Source of the DNA: Chitinophagales bacterium
GTDB taxonomy: Bacteria; Bacteroidota; Bacteroidia; Chitinophagales; Saprospiraceae
Direction of reading: 5' to 3'
Assembly: GCA_013297745.1 (NCBI GenBank)
Contig: JAAFIM010000006.1
Location: 1-64,000 of the forward strand
DNA: 64,000 nt
The notes below the pieces were generated by a model that worked only from the letters and a program-made list of their open reading frames with translations, searched no databases and was not told the DNA's origin. Shown here one piece after another: positions 62,779-64,000 of the stretch. The translations under genes and the position numbers were made by a program. The stretch's first letter is position 1. Every line of letters begins with the position of its first letter.

Positions 62779-64000
62779 ATGCAGAAAACTAAAATTTTCG
62801 CTGCAGTAATGAGCGCAGCCCTATTTTTCGCCGCTTGCCAAAAAGAACAGGCGCAGGTGGAAACTACAAATCAAATGCCTGATAATCAAATCGTAGCTTT
62901 AGAGCCTACAGATTCTTGGCAAGGCAATCCACACAAAACTTTTGTAGTGGGGTTGCTACAATTAGCCAATAACAACAGTTTTAAAACTGTGTTAAATGAC
63001 AAAATTGCTGAACAGTTCGACGGCGACGACAACGTCTTATTGAAAGATTTGTTGGTAGCTTGCGCGGATAATAGCATCAATTTTAGCAATGCTATCAAGC
63101 AAGGCGTTTTGAATTATAACAATAATTTGCCAGCTATAGAGCATCCTTACACACAATACATTGCGAGCTCAGATGATAACACTATTATGGGCTGGATAAA
63201 TAATGGTCTTTCCTTTGGGGGGCAAAATTATTTTCTACACGTTTATATTCCATTCTTTGATAAAGTAGAATTGGAAAGCAACCCTACTATTGTATTTGGT
63301 TTGAACGAGACCGAAACTACTTTGGGCTACAAACGCAACGCCGACAACAGCATCAGCGCGCTTGTAGTAGATGAAGATTATGCTCAAAATAACCTTGTTT
63401 GGGTTGTGGCTATCAACGAATCCGTAAATAGCAATGGCGTCATAGAACGCCCAGCCCAACCCGATGAAGATGCAGCGCACCCAAGCCAGCAGGCTAGCCA
63501 TCGTGCGCCTGGTGATAGATATGTAGAATTATCGCAGGTTTATATTACAGACAAAAACGAATCTTGGATACGCGGTAAAGCTGATATTACCTATGCATCA
63601 GTTAAATTTAACCCTAATAACTGTTCTTGGGTAATGCTTGATGTTTCTTCTGGTGCTAACAGTATAATAAAATTAGGTAATAATGATTTGCAAACGTGGA
63701 AAAGTGTAAGTGAGCCAAGAAAAGTTATTGCCCGTCCAAATAGCACAGCACCCACTCCTTTTGTTGATGGACAAACTTTGTCAATTTTATTATTTGAATA
63801 CGACGCAGTTAGCCAAAGTACTCAGAATACACAAACTTGTTTTTTAGGTGCTAGTGCAATTACTTTGCGTTACAATTCTAGAGATGTATCGTACGGTATA
63901 AGAGATATACCAGCTTCTGCAATGATGTCCTCTACATATGTAACGCATCCTTCTGTTTGGTGGGGAACCCAACGTAATGGTTTACGCTTGGATTACAGAC
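62779..64000 (+). CDS. Secreted lipoprotein, truncated by the window edge
   Basis: At least 407 codons, open at the right edge. Lipoprotein signal (MQKTKIFAAVMSAALFFAAC, Cys at residue 20), then a helical part (about 40-120), a beta-rich part with acidic and Asn-rich loops, and a Pro/His/Ala-rich spacer near 235-250 (HPSQQASHRAPGDRY). No family recognised. Preceded by a consensus promoter and an attenuator-like leader, so expression appears to be conditional. Confidence 0.7.
   Translation, partial: MQKTKIFAAVMSAALFFAACQKEQAQVETTNQMPDNQIVALEPTDSWQGNPHKTFVVGLLQLANNNSFKTVLNDKIAEQFDGDDNVLLKDLLVACADNSINFSNAIKQGVLNYNNNLPAIEHPYTQYIASSDDNTIMGWINNGLSFGGQNYFLHVYIPFFDKVELESNPTIVFGLNETETTLGYKRNADNSISALVVDEDYAQNNLVWVVAINESVNSNGVIERPAQPDEDAAHPSQQASHRAPGDRYVELSQVYITDKNESWIRGKADITYASVKFNPNNCSWVMLDVSSGANSIIKLGNNDLQTWKSVSEPRKVIARPNSTAPTPFVDGQTLSILLFEYDAVSQSTQNTQTCFLGASAITLRYNSRDVSYGIRDIPASAMMSSTYVTHPSVWWGTQRNGLRLDYR

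Noticed and set aside
1-64000. CRISPR array, tRNA or rRNA genes
   Set aside because: I looked for regularly spaced repeats, CCA-ended cloverleaf patterns and rRNA motifs and saw none. Repeats present are palindromes, MITEs or coding duplications.

Overview
The window looks like chromosomal DNA of an AT-rich member of the Bacteroidota. Three things support this. Several intergenic regions carry the Bacteroidota promoter signature (TTG, about 19 bases, then TAnnTTTG). Two giant secreted proteins end in type IX secretion (T9SS) C-terminal sorting domains, and a T9SS plug-domain protein is encoded. Many lipoproteins follow the Bacteroidota pattern. I cannot fix the genus; a gliding Cytophagales- or Saprospirales-like organism would fit.

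Layout. 1-1110: end of a probable T9SS cargo gene, then a repeat-rich spacer. 1111-6752: M16 peptidase lipoprotein, an ECF sigma factor with a probable anti-sigma partner, and a TraB/GumN protein. 6935-16838: two paralogous T9SS cargo giants, a secreted protein of unknown function, and two lipoproteins, one with a cytochrome c motif. 16903-21148: two GH18-like proteins with C-terminal membrane anchors, each lacking a different catalytic residue. 21196-25973: a large polymorphic-toxin-like gene, frame-disrupted at a run of ten C, followed by three genes with unrelated N-termini but an almost identical 67-residue C-terminal tail (probable immunity array). 26047-44668: a contractile injection system (eCIS/T6SSiv-type, Afp/PVC-like) with cap adaptor, sheath, three tube-type proteins, DUF5908, VgrG-like spike, PAAR tip, gp25, two very large baseplate proteins and a fibre-like protein. 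Inside it (39251-41160) lies a decayed toxin-immunity cassette whose immunity-like gene is split by a 240-bp MITE. 44732-64000: mostly housekeeping genes (T9SS plug, AI-2E family permease, glycosyltransferase, recR, rbfA, LolC/E-like permease, acyl-CoA dehydrogenase, UbiA family, sugar epimerase, nrdB/nrdA), a HEPN two-gene cassette, a second MITE copy, and a truncated lipoprotein gene behind a probable transcription attenuator.

How the parts work together. The injection-system genes build a contractile tube. Sheath and main tube have their own strong promoter and a terminator, which fits their need for many copies. The toxin/immunity genes upstream and inside the cluster are the natural candidates for its payload and for self-protection. 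Immunity-like genes beside a CIS suggest bacterial targets, which is unusual for classic eCIS. No AAA ATPase (Afp15), LysM protein (Afp7) or tape measure (Afp14) is visible in the window, so the system is either minimal or split over the genome. All functional statements come from reading the sequence; no database search was run.
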